A stretch of DNA of 59,177 nt from Bacteroidaceae bacterium (lineage in GTDB: Bacteria > Bacteroidota > Bacteroidia > Bacteroidales > Bacteroidaceae). The notes under the pieces were generated by a model, which ran no database searches, was not told the origin of the DNA, and was given only the letters and a program-made list of their open reading frames with translations. The DNA is taken from the NCBI GenBank assembly GCA_017642425.1, contig JAGCPB010000047.1, forward strand, positions 1-59,177, given 5' to 3'. The stretch's first letter is position 1. Each line of letters begins with the position of its first letter. Below are positions 35,072 through 43,849 of this stretch, in pieces. The position numbers were made by a program, and so were the translations under genes.

Positions 35072-37162
35072 ATGATAAGAAGGACCCTTTTGTGTATTTT
35101 AGGTATTACACTCTTAACCGCTTGCAATATGCAGAACAACCCGTTATTGACAGAATCACCGCTTCCATACGGTGCGCCGCAGTTTGACAAGATCAAGCCC
35201 GAACACTACCTGCCGGCCTTTGAACAGGCTTTCAAGGAGGGAAAGCAGGAGATTGACGCCATAGTAAACAACCCCGATGCCCCCACGTTCCAGAACACCA
35301 TCGAGGCCCTGGAATATGCCGGCAGCGCAGTCAACCGCGTAGGCTCCATATTCTACAATCTGCTTGAGGCCGATGCCTCTGACCAGCTCCAGGAGATAGC
35401 TGAGAAGGTTGCCCCCATGTCAACCGAGTACTCCATGTACATCAGCCTCAACGAGAAACTGTTCCAGCGCATCAAGACCGTCTATAACCAGCGTGAAAGC
35501 CTCAAGCTGGACCCCGACCAGAAGAAACTGCTGGAGGACACCTACAAGTCATTCGAGCGCAGCGGTGCCAACCTGAGCACAGAAGACAAGAAGAAATACA
35601 GTGAAATAAGTGAGAAACTCTCACTCCTTACCCTGCAGTTCCAGAAAAACCAGCTGGCATCCACCAACAACTTCCGCATGGTCCTGACCGATGAGGCCGA
35701 TCTTGCCGGACTGCCCGGTTATATCCGTGACATGGCCGCCCAGGCTGCCAAGGACAAGGGCGTAGAGGGCTGGCTCTTTGACCTCTCAGCCCCCAGCTAC
35801 GGCGGATTCATTAAGTTCAGTGACCGCCGTGACCTGCGTGAAAAGATCTACCGCGCATACAACCGCCGTGCCTACGGCGATGAATGGGACAACACCGAGA
35901 CCATCCGCCAGATTGCCGACCTGCGCTATCAGCAGGCCGCCCTGCTGGGTTACAAGGACTACGCTGACTACAAGACAGAACTCCGTATGGTCAAGAACGG
36001 AGATGCCGTGTGGAAGTTCATCGAGGAGCTCCGCGCCCCCGCCCTGCCCAAGGCAAAGCAGGAGGTTGCAGAGTTGAATGCCTTTGCCCGTAGCATCGGT
36101 TTTACCGGTGACCAGATCCGCCCATGGGACTTCAGCTACTACGCAGAGAAACAGCGCGTTGCCAAGTACAACCTGACAGATGAGGAACTCAAACCCTACT
36201 TCCGCCTTGAGGACTGCATTGACGCTATTTTCAGCCTGGCCAACCGACTGTACGGCCTCACCTTCAAGCCCGCCGATGTGCCCGTCTATCACCCCGATGT
36301 CAAGGTCTATGAGGTATGTGACGCCGACGGCTCATTCCTGGCCCTGTTCTATGCAGATTTCTTCCCGCGCGCCAGCAAGCGCAGCGGCGCCTGGATGACC
36401 TCATTCCGTGACCTCAAGATAGAGAACGGAGTCGAGGAGCGTCCGTTCATCAGCCTGGTGACCAACTTCACCAAACCCACGGCCGATACACCTTCTCTTA
36501 TTACTCACGATGAGTTCACCACCATGCTCCACGAGTTCGGCCACTCCCTGCACGGCATCATGGCCAAGGGGCGCTACCCCTCCATGACCGGCACCAGCGT
36601 TGACCATGACTTTGTAGAGCTGCCCAGCCAGATAATGGAGAACTGGGCCTATGAGAAGGAGTATCTGACCACCTTCGCCAAGCATTACAAGACCGGTCAG
36701 CCCCTGCCCGATGAGCTCATAGCCAAGATAAAAGCCTCCAAGAACTACTTGAGCGCCTACTACCACATGCGCCAGCTCCAGTTCGGCATCCTGGACATGA
36801 ACTACCACACGCAGACTGCACCCATCCAGGGTGAGATCATCAAGTTTGAGAAAGATGCCCTTCTCTCTACCGATGTCCTGCCCACCGTACCCGAGTGCAT
36901 AATCTCCACATCGTTCAGCCACATATTCAGCGGCGGTTACGCAGCCGGCTACTACTCATACAAGTGGGCCGAGGTCCTTGCAGCCGACGGCTACAGCCTC
37001 TTTGAGGAGAAAGGCATCTTTGACCGTGAGACCGCCCGCAAGTTCCGCCACCTCCTGGAGCAAGGAGGCAGCGTCGACGCCGCCCAGCTCTACCGTGACT
37101 TCCGCGGCCACGACCCCGAGCCCGCCGCCCTCCTCCGCCAGCTCGAAATCATCAAAAAATGA
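35072..37162 (+). CDS. M3 family peptidyl-dipeptidase (Dcp type), lipoprotein
   Basis: The 696-aa protein has an SPII-like signal (TLLCILGITLLTAC). The thimet-family zinc motif is HEFGHSLHGIMAKG near residue 490, followed by the third ligand region DFVELPSQIMENWAYE. The N-terminal helical half (TIEALEYAGSAVNRV) and the C-terminal IISTSFSHIFSGGYAAGYYSY agree with Dcp/oligopeptidase A relatives. It removes dipeptides from periplasmic peptides. Its stop codon overlaps the start of the TonB-receptor reading frame (ATGA). Confidence 0.95.
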   Translation: MIRRTLLCILGITLLTACNMQNNPLLTESPLPYGAPQFDKIKPEHYLPAFEQAFKEGKQEIDAIVNNPDAPTFQNTIEALEYAGSAVNRVGSIFYNLLEADASDQLQEIAEKVAPMSTEYSMYISLNEKLFQRIKTVYNQRESLKLDPDQKKLLEDTYKSFERSGANLSTEDKKKYSEISEKLSLLTLQFQKNQLASTNNFRMVLTDEADLAGLPGYIRDMAAQAAKDKGVEGWLFDLSAPSYGGFIKFSDRRDLREKIYRAYNRRAYGDEWDNTETIRQIADLRYQQAALLGYKDYADYKTELRMVKNGDAVWKFIEELRAPALPKAKQEVAELNAFARSIGFTGDQIRPWDFSYYAEKQRVAKYNLTDEELKPYFRLEDCIDAIFSLANRLYGLTFKPADVPVYHPDVKVYEVCDADGSFLALFYADFFPRASKRSGAWMTSFRDLKIENGVEERPFISLVTNFTKPTADTPSLITHDEFTTMLHEFGHSLHGIMAKGRYPSMTGTSVDHDFVELPSQIMENWAYEKEYLTTFAKHYKTGQPLPDELIAKIKASKNYLSAYYHMRQLQFGILDMNYHTQTAPIQGEIIKFEKDALLSTDVLPTVPECIISTSFSHIFSGGYAAGYYSYKWAEVLAADGYSLFEEKGIFDRETARKFRHLLEQGGSVDAAQLYRDFRGHDPEPAALLRQLEIIKK

Positions 37163-39273
37163 TACAAAAGGTGACAAAGGGGACGGTTCTGTTTGTCATC
37201 TTTCAACCTCAACGAAATAAGTTGAAATTTTCAAAAGATGACAAACAGAACCGTCCCCTTTGTCATCTTCTGAAAATTGAGACTATTATATTGGGGTGTT
37301 TTCTTACTGTGCAGGCTTTTGCGCAGCAGGATTCTATACGCAATGTAGTCTTGCAAGAGGTTACGCTTACCGAGAACCGCAACCTCTCAGCCCTGAGCGG
37401 CTCGCTGGCCAGCGGAATCCGCATCGACTCCAAGGTCATGAAGACATACCCCCGGCTCTTTGGCTACACTGATCCCATGCGCTACCTGCAGTCCATGCCC
37501 GGCGTAAGCACCAACGGCGACCAGTCAGGGGGCCTTCACGTGCAGGGAGGCGAATCATCGCACAACCTCATCACCGTATCCGATGCACCCGTCTACGGCA
37601 CCCTCAACTTTACCGGCATGTTCTCACTCTTCAACCAGGACCATCTCTCAACGGTTCAGTTCAGCACAACCACCCCCCAGCCCTTCCTGGGCGCCGGGCT
37701 TGCCCTTGATCACGCCGACACCATACCAAATAAAATATCGGGCATAGCCACACTTGGTCTCATATCGGCCCAGGGAACGGTCAGCGCGCCCATATCGGAC
37801 CGGACCGCCATCACGCTCTCACTGCGCCGTTCATTCATAAACACCGTCTACGGCAGCCTGATGACTTTCGATGACAACCCACTTGAATATGGTTTTACCG
37901 ATGCCAACCTCACCCTGCTCACCCGTCTGGACCAGCGCAACACCATAGACCTGAACATGCTCATCAACCGTGACCACGGCAGCACCATTTTCGGCCGATC
38001 CAAAATCATGATGGACTGCCGCTGGGGCAACACCCTGGCCTCACTACGCTGGCGCCACCGTGACAGTTGCATAACCTCATCCACATCACTTTTTGTAACA
38101 AGGTACGCGCTTATGGGTAAGATGGACAACGGCCAGAACAAGGGTTATATGCCAGCCAATATCACCCATAGCGGCATAAAGACAGCCGTAACGCTCCCCT
38201 ACACAATCAATATTGAGGCCGATGCAAACCTCTACCATATCCTCCCCCAAGACCCGCATGTAGAGACCAATCAGGCAGGCACTGCCTCTCAACCCGCTCA
38301 GCAGGTCCTTCTGGGCAACATCAGCCTAAGCCGTCCCTTCAAACCCGGCCAAAGACTCACCATAACCCCAAACCTGCTCCTGTCAGCATACACAGAAAAG
38401 GGACAGTATGACTGCGTCAATCCCGATCCCGCCCTCACCTTGGAGTACAATCTCTTCCGCAAGGGCACCATCACGCTCCAATCGGGCATAAAACACCAGT
38501 ATCTTGCGCAGACCGGCATGAGCAACGTGGGCCTGCCAATTGAGTTCTGGGTAGCAGCAGGCCGCTATTTCAAGCCTCAGAAAGCTACTTACGGCACATT
38601 ATCCTATGACCTGAGTTTCATTCAGTCCAGATACAATCTCTCACTCCAGGCCTACTACCGCCGGCTCAGCAACCAGCTGGAATATACCGGTTTCCTGTAT
38701 GACCTGCTCTCACGCCCGTACCACCTTGAAGACAACCTGCTCATCTGCTCCGGCTACAACTACGGCCTCAACGTCATGCTCTCCAAGCAGGCAGGCCAGC
38801 TTACCGGATGGCTCAGCTACTCATACGGCCAGTCACTGCGTGAGGGTGACGGAGATCTGTACCCCCTCCTGTTCCACTCATCGCACGAGCGCCGCCATGA
38901 GTTCAACGTCGTAATGAACTATTCCATAGGCCGTTTTGAACTCGGAGCCAACTTCATCCTGGCATCGGGCTGCCCCTATACACCAGCCCGAAACCTCTAT
39001 CTTGTGGCCAACACCCTCTTCATCTATTATGATGAATACAACTCGGCGCAGCTGCCCCCCTATCTACGCCTGGACCTGTCGGCCACCTATAATCTGCTGC
39101 TACGCGGCCGTCTGGACCATAGTTTCAACTTCTCGCTGTTTAACGCCACCGCCCACAAGAACTACACCCTGGGCTACATCAATGCCGATGAAGACAAGCT
39201 CACCATCCGCTACAGACTGTCACAGATGATGATACCAGTCATACCTTCAATAAGTTACACATGCCGGTTCTAA
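37159..39273 (+). CDS. TonB-dependent outer-membrane receptor whose N-terminus runs through a dispersed repeat
   Basis: The 704-aa reading frame contains a plug domain (GYTDPMRYLQSMPGVSTNGD, GGLHVQGGESSHNLITVSDA) and a ~500-residue barrel ending in an aromatic strand (IPSISYTCRF). There is no carboxypeptidase-regulatory domain in front. The first ~38 codons are a translation of the dispersed repeat at 37166-37270. The signal-peptide core (TIILGCFLTVQAFAQ) begins right after it, with no other ATG available before residue ~90. So the native start may have been replaced by the repeat, giving a long n-region, or translation begins at a non-ATG codon. The DUF4249 lipoprotein gene follows 1 bp later. 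Confidence 0.88.
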   Translation: MIQKVTKGTVLFVIFQPQRNKLKFSKDDKQNRPLCHLLKIETIILGCFLTVQAFAQQDSIRNVVLQEVTLTENRNLSALSGSLASGIRIDSKVMKTYPRLFGYTDPMRYLQSMPGVSTNGDQSGGLHVQGGESSHNLITVSDAPVYGTLNFTGMFSLFNQDHLSTVQFSTTTPQPFLGAGLALDHADTIPNKISGIATLGLISAQGTVSAPISDRTAITLSLRRSFINTVYGSLMTFDDNPLEYGFTDANLTLLTRLDQRNTIDLNMLINRDHGSTIFGRSKIMMDCRWGNTLASLRWRHRDSCITSSTSLFVTRYALMGKMDNGQNKGYMPANITHSGIKTAVTLPYTINIEADANLYHILPQDPHVETNQAGTASQPAQQVLLGNISLSRPFKPGQRLTITPNLLLSAYTEKGQYDCVNPDPALTLEYNLFRKGTITLQSGIKHQYLAQTGMSNVGLPIEFWVAAGRYFKPQKATYGTLSYDLSFIQSRYNLSLQAYYRRLSNQLEYTGFLYDLLSRPYHLEDNLLICSGYNYGLNVMLSKQAGQLTGWLSYSYGQSLREGDGDLYPLLFHSSHERRHEFNVVMNYSIGRFELGANFILASGCPYTPARNLYLVANTLFIYYDEYNSAQLPPYLRLDLSATYNLLLRGRLDHSFNFSLFNATAHKNYTLGYINADEDKLTIRYRLSQMMIPVIPSISYTCRF
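37166..37270. repeat. Paired inverted dispersed repeat, copy 1 (ACCGTCCCC family)
   Basis: Two opposed units of about 32 bp (GGTGACAAAGGGGACGGTTC... and its complement ...GAACCGTCCCCTTTGTCATC) flank ~35 bp. The whole element can fold into one long hairpin. Units match those at 56470-56570 and 57843-57940 almost base for base, while the central spacer differs here. It overlaps the 5' end of the TonB-receptor gene. Confidence 0.9.
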
Positions 39274-39274
39274 G

Positions 39275-40108
39275 ATGAAAAGATACGCCTACATATTACT
39301 CTCAATCATCGTTGCGCTTGCAGGCTGTGAGCCTCAGTTGCCAGATAGCCCGGATATGCTGGTCATAGAGGGCTGGATAGAGAACGATGCCGTCCCCGTG
39401 GTGTTCGTCACCTCATCGGTCTCCGCATCGTTTGATGAGATGGACATGTCGGACCTTATCGGCCATGTAGCTATAAATGCAACCGTAACCATCACTCATA
39501 ACGGTGTAACCTACCCGCTCACGCCTACCGTCCGCAATGATTACCTACTAAAGTATTGCTACACATCATCCACCCTAAAAGGCACTGTAGGAGGAACTTA
39601 TCAGCTGGATGTGGATTGGAAAGGAATGCATGCAAGCGCCGTTACCACCATCCAGACGCCGGGCAGCGTAGACTCCATTGTGATTGAGCGGCATCAGACC
39701 ATAGACTCGCTCTATGTACTCAAAGTGCATCCCGTACCTGCGCCCGATGTACATTACTACCAGTTCTTCAGCTGGGATGTAAACAAGGAACCGGCCTACA
39801 CGGCATCATACATGGGCGTTTATGACAGCTGGCTTAATGGCACGGACCTGATAGCCGTAAACCGAGGAATGGACAATCCCTTTACCCGGAATGACTACTT
39901 CTACGCCATGGGCGACAGTGTCCGCTTCAAGATTGCATCTCTTGAGCCCATAGCCTATGAATTCTGGCGCAAGTTTGATGAGAACCGCCAGTTCAGCCAC
40001 ACCTCGCTCCTGCCCTACACCACCAACCTAAAGAGCAATATCACCGGCGGCCTAGGCTACTTCTTCGGCTACGGAGTTTCAAATTATTCTCTTACAATAA
40101 AAAAATGA
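39275..40108 (+). CDS. DUF4249 family lipoprotein (partner of the TonB receptor)
   Basis: The 277-aa protein has a lipobox signal (LLSIIVALAGC) and the family's opening strand pattern LVIEGWIENDAVPVVFVTSS, then Ig-like VTITHNGVTYPL and GGTYQLDVDW. DUF4249 proteins regularly accompany short TonB-dependent receptors in Bacteroidetes, much as SusD accompanies SusC; the ligand is unknown. It starts one base after the receptor stop codon, so the two are one operon, and it runs into a strong terminator that includes its own stop codon. Confidence 0.88.
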   Translation: MKRYAYILLSIIVALAGCEPQLPDSPDMLVIEGWIENDAVPVVFVTSSVSASFDEMDMSDLIGHVAINATVTITHNGVTYPLTPTVRNDYLLKYCYTSSTLKGTVGGTYQLDVDWKGMHASAVTTIQTPGSVDSIVIERHQTIDSLYVLKVHPVPAPDVHYYQFFSWDVNKEPAYTASYMGVYDSWLNGTDLIAVNRGMDNPFTRNDYFYAMGDSVRFKIASLEPIAYEFWRKFDENRQFSHTSLLPYTTNLKSNITGGLGYFFGYGVSNYSLTIKK

Positions 40109-40133
40109 CCTCGCGTCGCGAGGTCATTTTTTT
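40099..40133. terminator. Bidirectional terminator
   Basis: An A7/T7-bounded perfect palindrome (ATGACCTCGCG and complement around one central base) lies between convergent genes. It overlaps the end of the DUF4249 coding sequence. Confidence 0.92.
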
Positions 40134-40137
40134 ATTA

Positions 40138-41124
40138 TCAGAAGCCTCCACCGAAGCCTCCCATGCCGCCGCCACCAAAGCCACCGGCACCGCCGCCAAA
40201 GCCGCCGCCACCAAAGTCGCCGCCGCCCATGCCGCCGCCGAAGCCGCCCATGCCGCCGCCAAAGTTACCCATCTGCATCTCCTCAACCTTATAGTCCTTG
40301 GGGAGTTCAAACAGGGCCTGGTCAACATCGGTCTCCTCAAGTTTCTCAACGGTCTGACCCATTGTGCCCCAATCGGAGATGGTCTCTGACTTCATTGTCA
40401 GATTCTTGTATATCCACAGGGTCATCTCAGTGCTGTAACCCTGGTTGTTCTGTGTTACTGAGTACTTCTTGCACATTACGCCTGCAACTTCCTCCTCACC
40501 AAGCTCCTTGATCTTATTCTTCTTGATGGTCTTGGCATCCAGGTTCTCCCAGTCGAACATAGGAGTTGTCTGGGCACCCATGCCCATTCCCATGCCCATA
40601 CCCATGCCACGGCCGCCTCCGCCGCCCTGACCGCCACGACGTCCGCCAAATGACGGCATCTTGGTAGCAGACTTCTCAGCGTCGTTGATGGTGTAGTTGT
40701 CCTCACCGATAACCAGTGAACGTGAAGAACCGGCCTCACCGCGATCGGTAACGGTAACGGTCTTCTTGCCGTAATCATCAAAATATATCTTGGTAACCGT
40801 CTGGCTGGGGTCAAAGTTCATCTGACGCTGACCGCCCTGGCCTCCCTGGCCGCCACGGCCCTGAGGAGCACCCTGCGGACGCTGACCGCCACCGAACTGG
40901 CCGCCGCCCATGCCCATACCGGCACCGCCGCCAAATCCGGCGCCACCGCCGAAACCACCGGCACCGCCACCGAACTGACCCATATTGTTGGCCATGGTTA
41001 TAACACCTGATTTAATGCCAAGAACAGGCTCTTCAGCCGCTTTCTTATCCTTCTTGGCCGCATTCACAGACATACTCACTGCCGCAAGCATCATGGCGGC
41101 CACCATAAGTTTTCTCATTTGCAT
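40138..41124 (-). CDS. Secreted Gly-rich protein with a DUF4412-like beta domain
   Basis: The 328-aa protein starts at 41124, or at 41118 on the second Met. A signal peptide (RKLMVAAMMLAAVSMSVNA) precedes Gly-rich tracts (residues ~50-95, ~170-190 and the last ~45, GFGGGAGGFGG type). Between them is a beta-rich domain (TVTKIYFDDYGKKTVTVTD; EEVAGVMCKKYSVTQ; TLWIYKNLTMKSE) that resembles DUF4412/GLPGLI-like proteins, thought to bind or sense something at the cell surface. Function unknown. It shares the Phe-Gly-Gly tract style of the CotH-like protein and one GH3 enzyme. Confidence 0.75.
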   Translation of the reverse strand: MQMRKLMVAAMMLAAVSMSVNAAKKDKKAAEEPVLGIKSGVITMANNMGQFGGGAGGFGGGAGFGGGAGMGMGGGQFGGGQRPQGAPQGRGGQGGQGGQRQMNFDPSQTVTKIYFDDYGKKTVTVTDRGEAGSSRSLVIGEDNYTINDAEKSATKMPSFGGRRGGQGGGGGRGMGMGMGMGMGAQTTPMFDWENLDAKTIKKNKIKELGEEEVAGVMCKKYSVTQNNQGYSTEMTLWIYKNLTMKSETISDWGTMGQTVEKLEETDVDQALFELPKDYKVEEMQMGNFGGGMGGFGGGMGGGDFGGGGFGGGAGGFGGGGMGGFGGGF

Positions 41125-41189
41125 TTAATTATTTAAGGTTTATAAATTTGATTCTTTCTACTTATATAAAGTTTAATTCCAAAAGTTAA

Positions 41190-41224
41190 AAAGATGACAA
41201 AGGAGACGGTTCTGTTTGTCATCC
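41190..41224. repeat. Single unit of the ACCGTCCCC repeat family
   Basis: AAGATGACAAAGGAGACGGTTC and onward, with one base changed (GGAG for GGGG), abuts the stop codon of the DUF3108 gene. No opposed partner is visible. Confidence 0.85.
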
Positions 41225-41974
41225 TCAACTTATCAGCTTTGCTTTGGCGCTTCCAACCTTGAACTTGATATCCATCTGAACGATAGTGCGGGATTTGTCA
41301 TCGGTCACATAGATTGTAAGGATATCCTTGAACTTGGTCTTGCCCTTCTCCAGATAAGGCTCCACCAGCTTGAACACCAAGCAGTTGTACTTCTTGCCCG
41401 ATAATTTAACAGTCTCGCGCCCCTCATAAATCAGGCACTCGTCCAGAATCTCGGCCGCATCCACAAGCCGGAAATCAATATGCTTGCCCTCCTTCAGGCC
41501 CGATGTGTTTATAGCGCGAGCATAACCCATCACGCTCACCATATCATACACCGCAACATCACTGCTCTCGGTGCGCTCCTTCACGCGGCCGCTCTTGTAA
41601 TTCTTGCGCATTGCCGCCTGGCAGCCTCCGCCGTCAGGATAGGTAAACCGAGCAAACTCCTCATAAGTGTCATCGCCCTCAAAGCAGTGCTTGCGGAAAT
41701 ACACCGGGCGCGTGCTCACAGGGTCCAGATATGTGGTAAGGGTATCGTTCATGCTAAAAAGCTTCTCGGCAGCGCTCGTAGTCTTGGCAATCAGGTCCAT
41801 CCGCACCACTTTTTGCCCCTCAAACGTAGTGTTCCTGGTAACAAAACTGGCCTCACCTGCCTTTAAAGGACCAATATAGAGCGCATACTTAAGCGTCTCG
41901 TTCTTCCACTCCTGCTGCGCCATAGCACTCACCGTTGCCACCAGCACCATTATCATCAAAACAATCCTTTTCAT
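41225..41974 (-). CDS. DUF3108 family secreted protein
   Basis: The start at 41974 gives a 249-aa protein with a signal peptide (MKRIVLMIMVLVATVSAMA). The body matches DUF3108: LKYALYIGPLKAGEASFVTR, then DLIAKTTSAAEKLFSMNDTLTTYLD, and the C-terminal strand pair DDKSRTIVQMDIKFKVGSA. These periplasmic proteins adopt a lipocalin/LolA-like barrel; no precise function is established. A -7 box lies 36 bp upstream. A repeat unit sits directly after the stop codon. Confidence 0.88.
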   Translation of the reverse strand: MKRIVLMIMVLVATVSAMAQQEWKNETLKYALYIGPLKAGEASFVTRNTTFEGQKVVRMDLIAKTTSAAEKLFSMNDTLTTYLDPVSTRPVYFRKHCFEGDDTYEEFARFTYPDGGGCQAAMRKNYKSGRVKERTESSDVAVYDMVSVMGYARAINTSGLKEGKHIDFRLVDAAEILDECLIYEGRETVKLSGKKYNCLVFKLVEPYLEKGKTKFKDILTIYVTDDKSRTIVQMDIKFKVGSAKAKLIS

Positions 41975-42009
41975 ATCCCAATAGTTTAGCACTTCTATTA
42001 ATAAGATTT

Positions 42010-42017
42010 CAAATATA
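42010..42017 (-). promoter_or_regulatory. -7 box for the DUF3108 gene
   Basis: Minus-strand TATATTTG lies 36 bp before the start codon. Confidence 0.5.
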
Positions 42018-42041
42018 GCTCAAAGTTAAACTTTTTCTGAG

Positions 42042-42049
42042 TACATTTG
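42042..42049 (+). promoter_or_regulatory. -7 box for aminopeptidase P
   Basis: TACATTTG lies 23 bp before the start codon. Confidence 0.55.
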
Positions 42050-42071
42050 TGCTAACAGAAAAAACTAACCT

Positions 42072-43463
42072 ATGTTATTTGACAAGAATACCTATTCACA
42101 GCGTCGCGCTGAATTGAGAGAGAAAGTTGAGAGCGGACTGATAATCCTGCTCGGTAATAACAACGCCCCGTGCAACTACCCCGCCAACGGCTACACCTTC
42201 CGTCAGGACAGCTCATTCCTGTACTACACCGGTCAGGAACGCGATTCTCTTGCCCTGGTAATTGACGCCGACAGCGGTCAGGAGTGGCTCCTGGGCGATG
42301 ACATCGACATCGAAGATATCATCTGGACCGGATTCGTACCCTCCGTCGCAGATTTGGCCGCCGATTGTGGAATCAGCAACAGCGCCCCGTTCAGCAAACT
42401 GAATGAAATGGTGGCCGATGCTCGCAAACTGGGCCGCACCGTCCATTTCCTGCCCCCCTACCGCCACGATCACATGATCCTGCTGTCCGATATGCTGGGC
42501 ATCCACCCTCTCAAAACCCGCGCAGCCGCATCCGTCAAACTCATCATGGCAGTAGTCAGCATGCGCTCCATCAAATCCGGTGCTGAGATCGCCGAGATTG
42601 AGCGCGCCATGTCCATAGGCTACAAGATGCACACCACCGCCATGAAGCTCTGCAAACCCGGCATCACAGAAAAGTCCATCGGAGGCGCAATGGAAGGAAT
42701 AGCAATGAGTTACGGAGCAAAAGTCTCATTCAACAGCATCGTCTCTATGCACGGCGAGATATTCCATGGAGACCCCTCGCTCAAGCCCCTTGAGCCCGGC
42801 CGTCTGCTCCTGGTCGACGCCGGAGCCGAGACCGTCAACAACTACTGCAGCGACAACACCCGCACCCTGCCCATCAGCGGCCGCTTCACCTCAAAGCAAC
42901 GTGACATCTACTCAATAGTTGAGGCTTGCCACGACCTGGTGATAGAGAAAGCCCGCCCAGATTACAAATGGATGGACATGCACCTTGACGTCTGCCGCCT
43001 CATGACCGACCGCCTCAAGGACCTTGGCCTCATGAAGGGCAACACCGATGACGCCGTCCAAGCCGGAGCGCACGCCATGTTCCTGCAGCACGGTCTGGGC
43101 CACATGATGGGAATGGACGTACACGATATGGAAGGCCTAGGCCAAATCTACGTAGGCTTTGATGATGAAGTCCGCCCGTCCAATCAGTTCGGCACCAACT
43201 GCCTGCGCTGCGGCCGCCGCCTCCAGCCCGGCTTCGTCATGACCGATGAGCCCGGCATCTACTTCATCCCCGCCCTCATCGATAAGTGGCGCGCGGAGAA
43301 GATGCATATGGAGTTTTTGAATTATGATGCGATTGAGAAATACCGCGACTTTGGCGGCATCCGCCTGGAGGATGATATTTTGATTACCCCCACAGCCTGC
43401 CGCGTTCTTGGCGCTGATATTATCCCTTACCATCCTGATGACGTTGAGAATTTTATGAGTTAG
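42072..43463 (+). CDS. pepP: Xaa-Pro aminopeptidase (M24B, aminopeptidase P family)
   Basis: The 463-aa cytoplasmic enzyme has an N-terminal AMP_N domain (NAPCNYPANGYTFRQDSSF) and a pita-bread catalytic domain. The five metal ligands can be placed: Asp in LLVDAGAET, Asp in YCSDNTRTLP, His in HGLGHMMGMDVHD, Glu in MTDEPGIYF and Glu in GGIRLEDDILIT. It removes N-terminal residues that precede proline. It is monocistronic with its own promoter, and a large inverted repeat follows 20 bp after the stop codon. Confidence 0.94.
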   Translation: MLFDKNTYSQRRAELREKVESGLIILLGNNNAPCNYPANGYTFRQDSSFLYYTGQERDSLALVIDADSGQEWLLGDDIDIEDIIWTGFVPSVADLAADCGISNSAPFSKLNEMVADARKLGRTVHFLPPYRHDHMILLSDMLGIHPLKTRAAASVKLIMAVVSMRSIKSGAEIAEIERAMSIGYKMHTTAMKLCKPGITEKSIGGAMEGIAMSYGAKVSFNSIVSMHGEIFHGDPSLKPLEPGRLLLVDAGAETVNNYCSDNTRTLPISGRFTSKQRDIYSIVEACHDLVIEKARPDYKWMDMHLDVCRLMTDRLKDLGLMKGNTDDAVQAGAHAMFLQHGLGHMMGMDVHDMEGLGQIYVGFDDEVRPSNQFGTNCLRCGRRLQPGFVMTDEPGIYFIPALIDKWRAEKMHMEFLNYDAIEKYRDFGGIRLEDDILITPTACRVLGADIIPYHPDDVENFMS

Positions 43464-43482
43464 TCTGGATGGAAACCCCGAT

Positions 43483-43663
43483 TTTTTTGGGGTATAGGTA
43501 TCTGAAACTACGCGCCTTGCGGCGCTATCCCTCCCATCCCTAATAAGACGCTCTGAAAGGCATGAGTAAACTCCTACCTTCCAGAGCATCTTCTTAGGCA
43601 CGGGCCCCTCCCGTTCACAAGCCCACGGGCGGCCATGGTTTCTGATACCTATACCCCAAAAAA
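43483..43663. repeat. 181-bp element with 26-bp inverted ends
   Basis: Arms 43483-43508 and 43638-43663 (TTTTTTGGGGTATAGGTATC and onward) match at 25 of 26 positions. The interior has smaller hairpins (GCGCC-TTGC-GGCGC; a CTCTGAAAGG against CCTTCCAGAG pair). No open reading frame of its own is convincing. It could be a non-autonomous mobile element or a structured RNA, and fills most of the 239-bp gap between two convergent genes. Confidence 0.75.
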
Positions 43664-43702
43664 TTCTATTTGGCACTTAGAGACCTTCTGCAGAAAGAAA
43701 CA

Positions 43703-43849
43703 TTAGAGTTTTCCTTCTTTTTTGCAGCAATCTTTCATAGAGCACCCACAACATGAGTTTCCCTTCTTGCGGTTATTTATGGCGCCAATAACCGCCACAA
43801 CGACCAGACCTGCAACAGCTATAATCGCAATAATTGATGACGTATTCAT
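43703..43849 (-). CDS. FeoB-associated Cys-rich membrane protein
   Basis: This 48-aa protein from the ATG at 43849 has one membrane helix (SSIIAIIAVAGLVVVAVIGA) and a basic Cys-rich tail (GNSCCGCSMKDCCKK). The pattern is typical of small proteins encoded next to feoB; they may help iron handling or assembly of the transporter. The start codon overlaps the FeoB stop codon (ATGA), so translation is coupled. Confidence 0.9.
   Translation of the reverse strand: MNTSSIIAIIAVAGLVVVAVIGAINNRKKGNSCCGCSMKDCCKKEGKL

Noticed and set aside
43137-43676. 179-aa minus-strand reading frame over the inverted-repeat element
   Set aside because: It runs antisense through the conserved end of aminopeptidase P and then the palindrome. 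Composition and lack of a start signal indicate a shadow frame.
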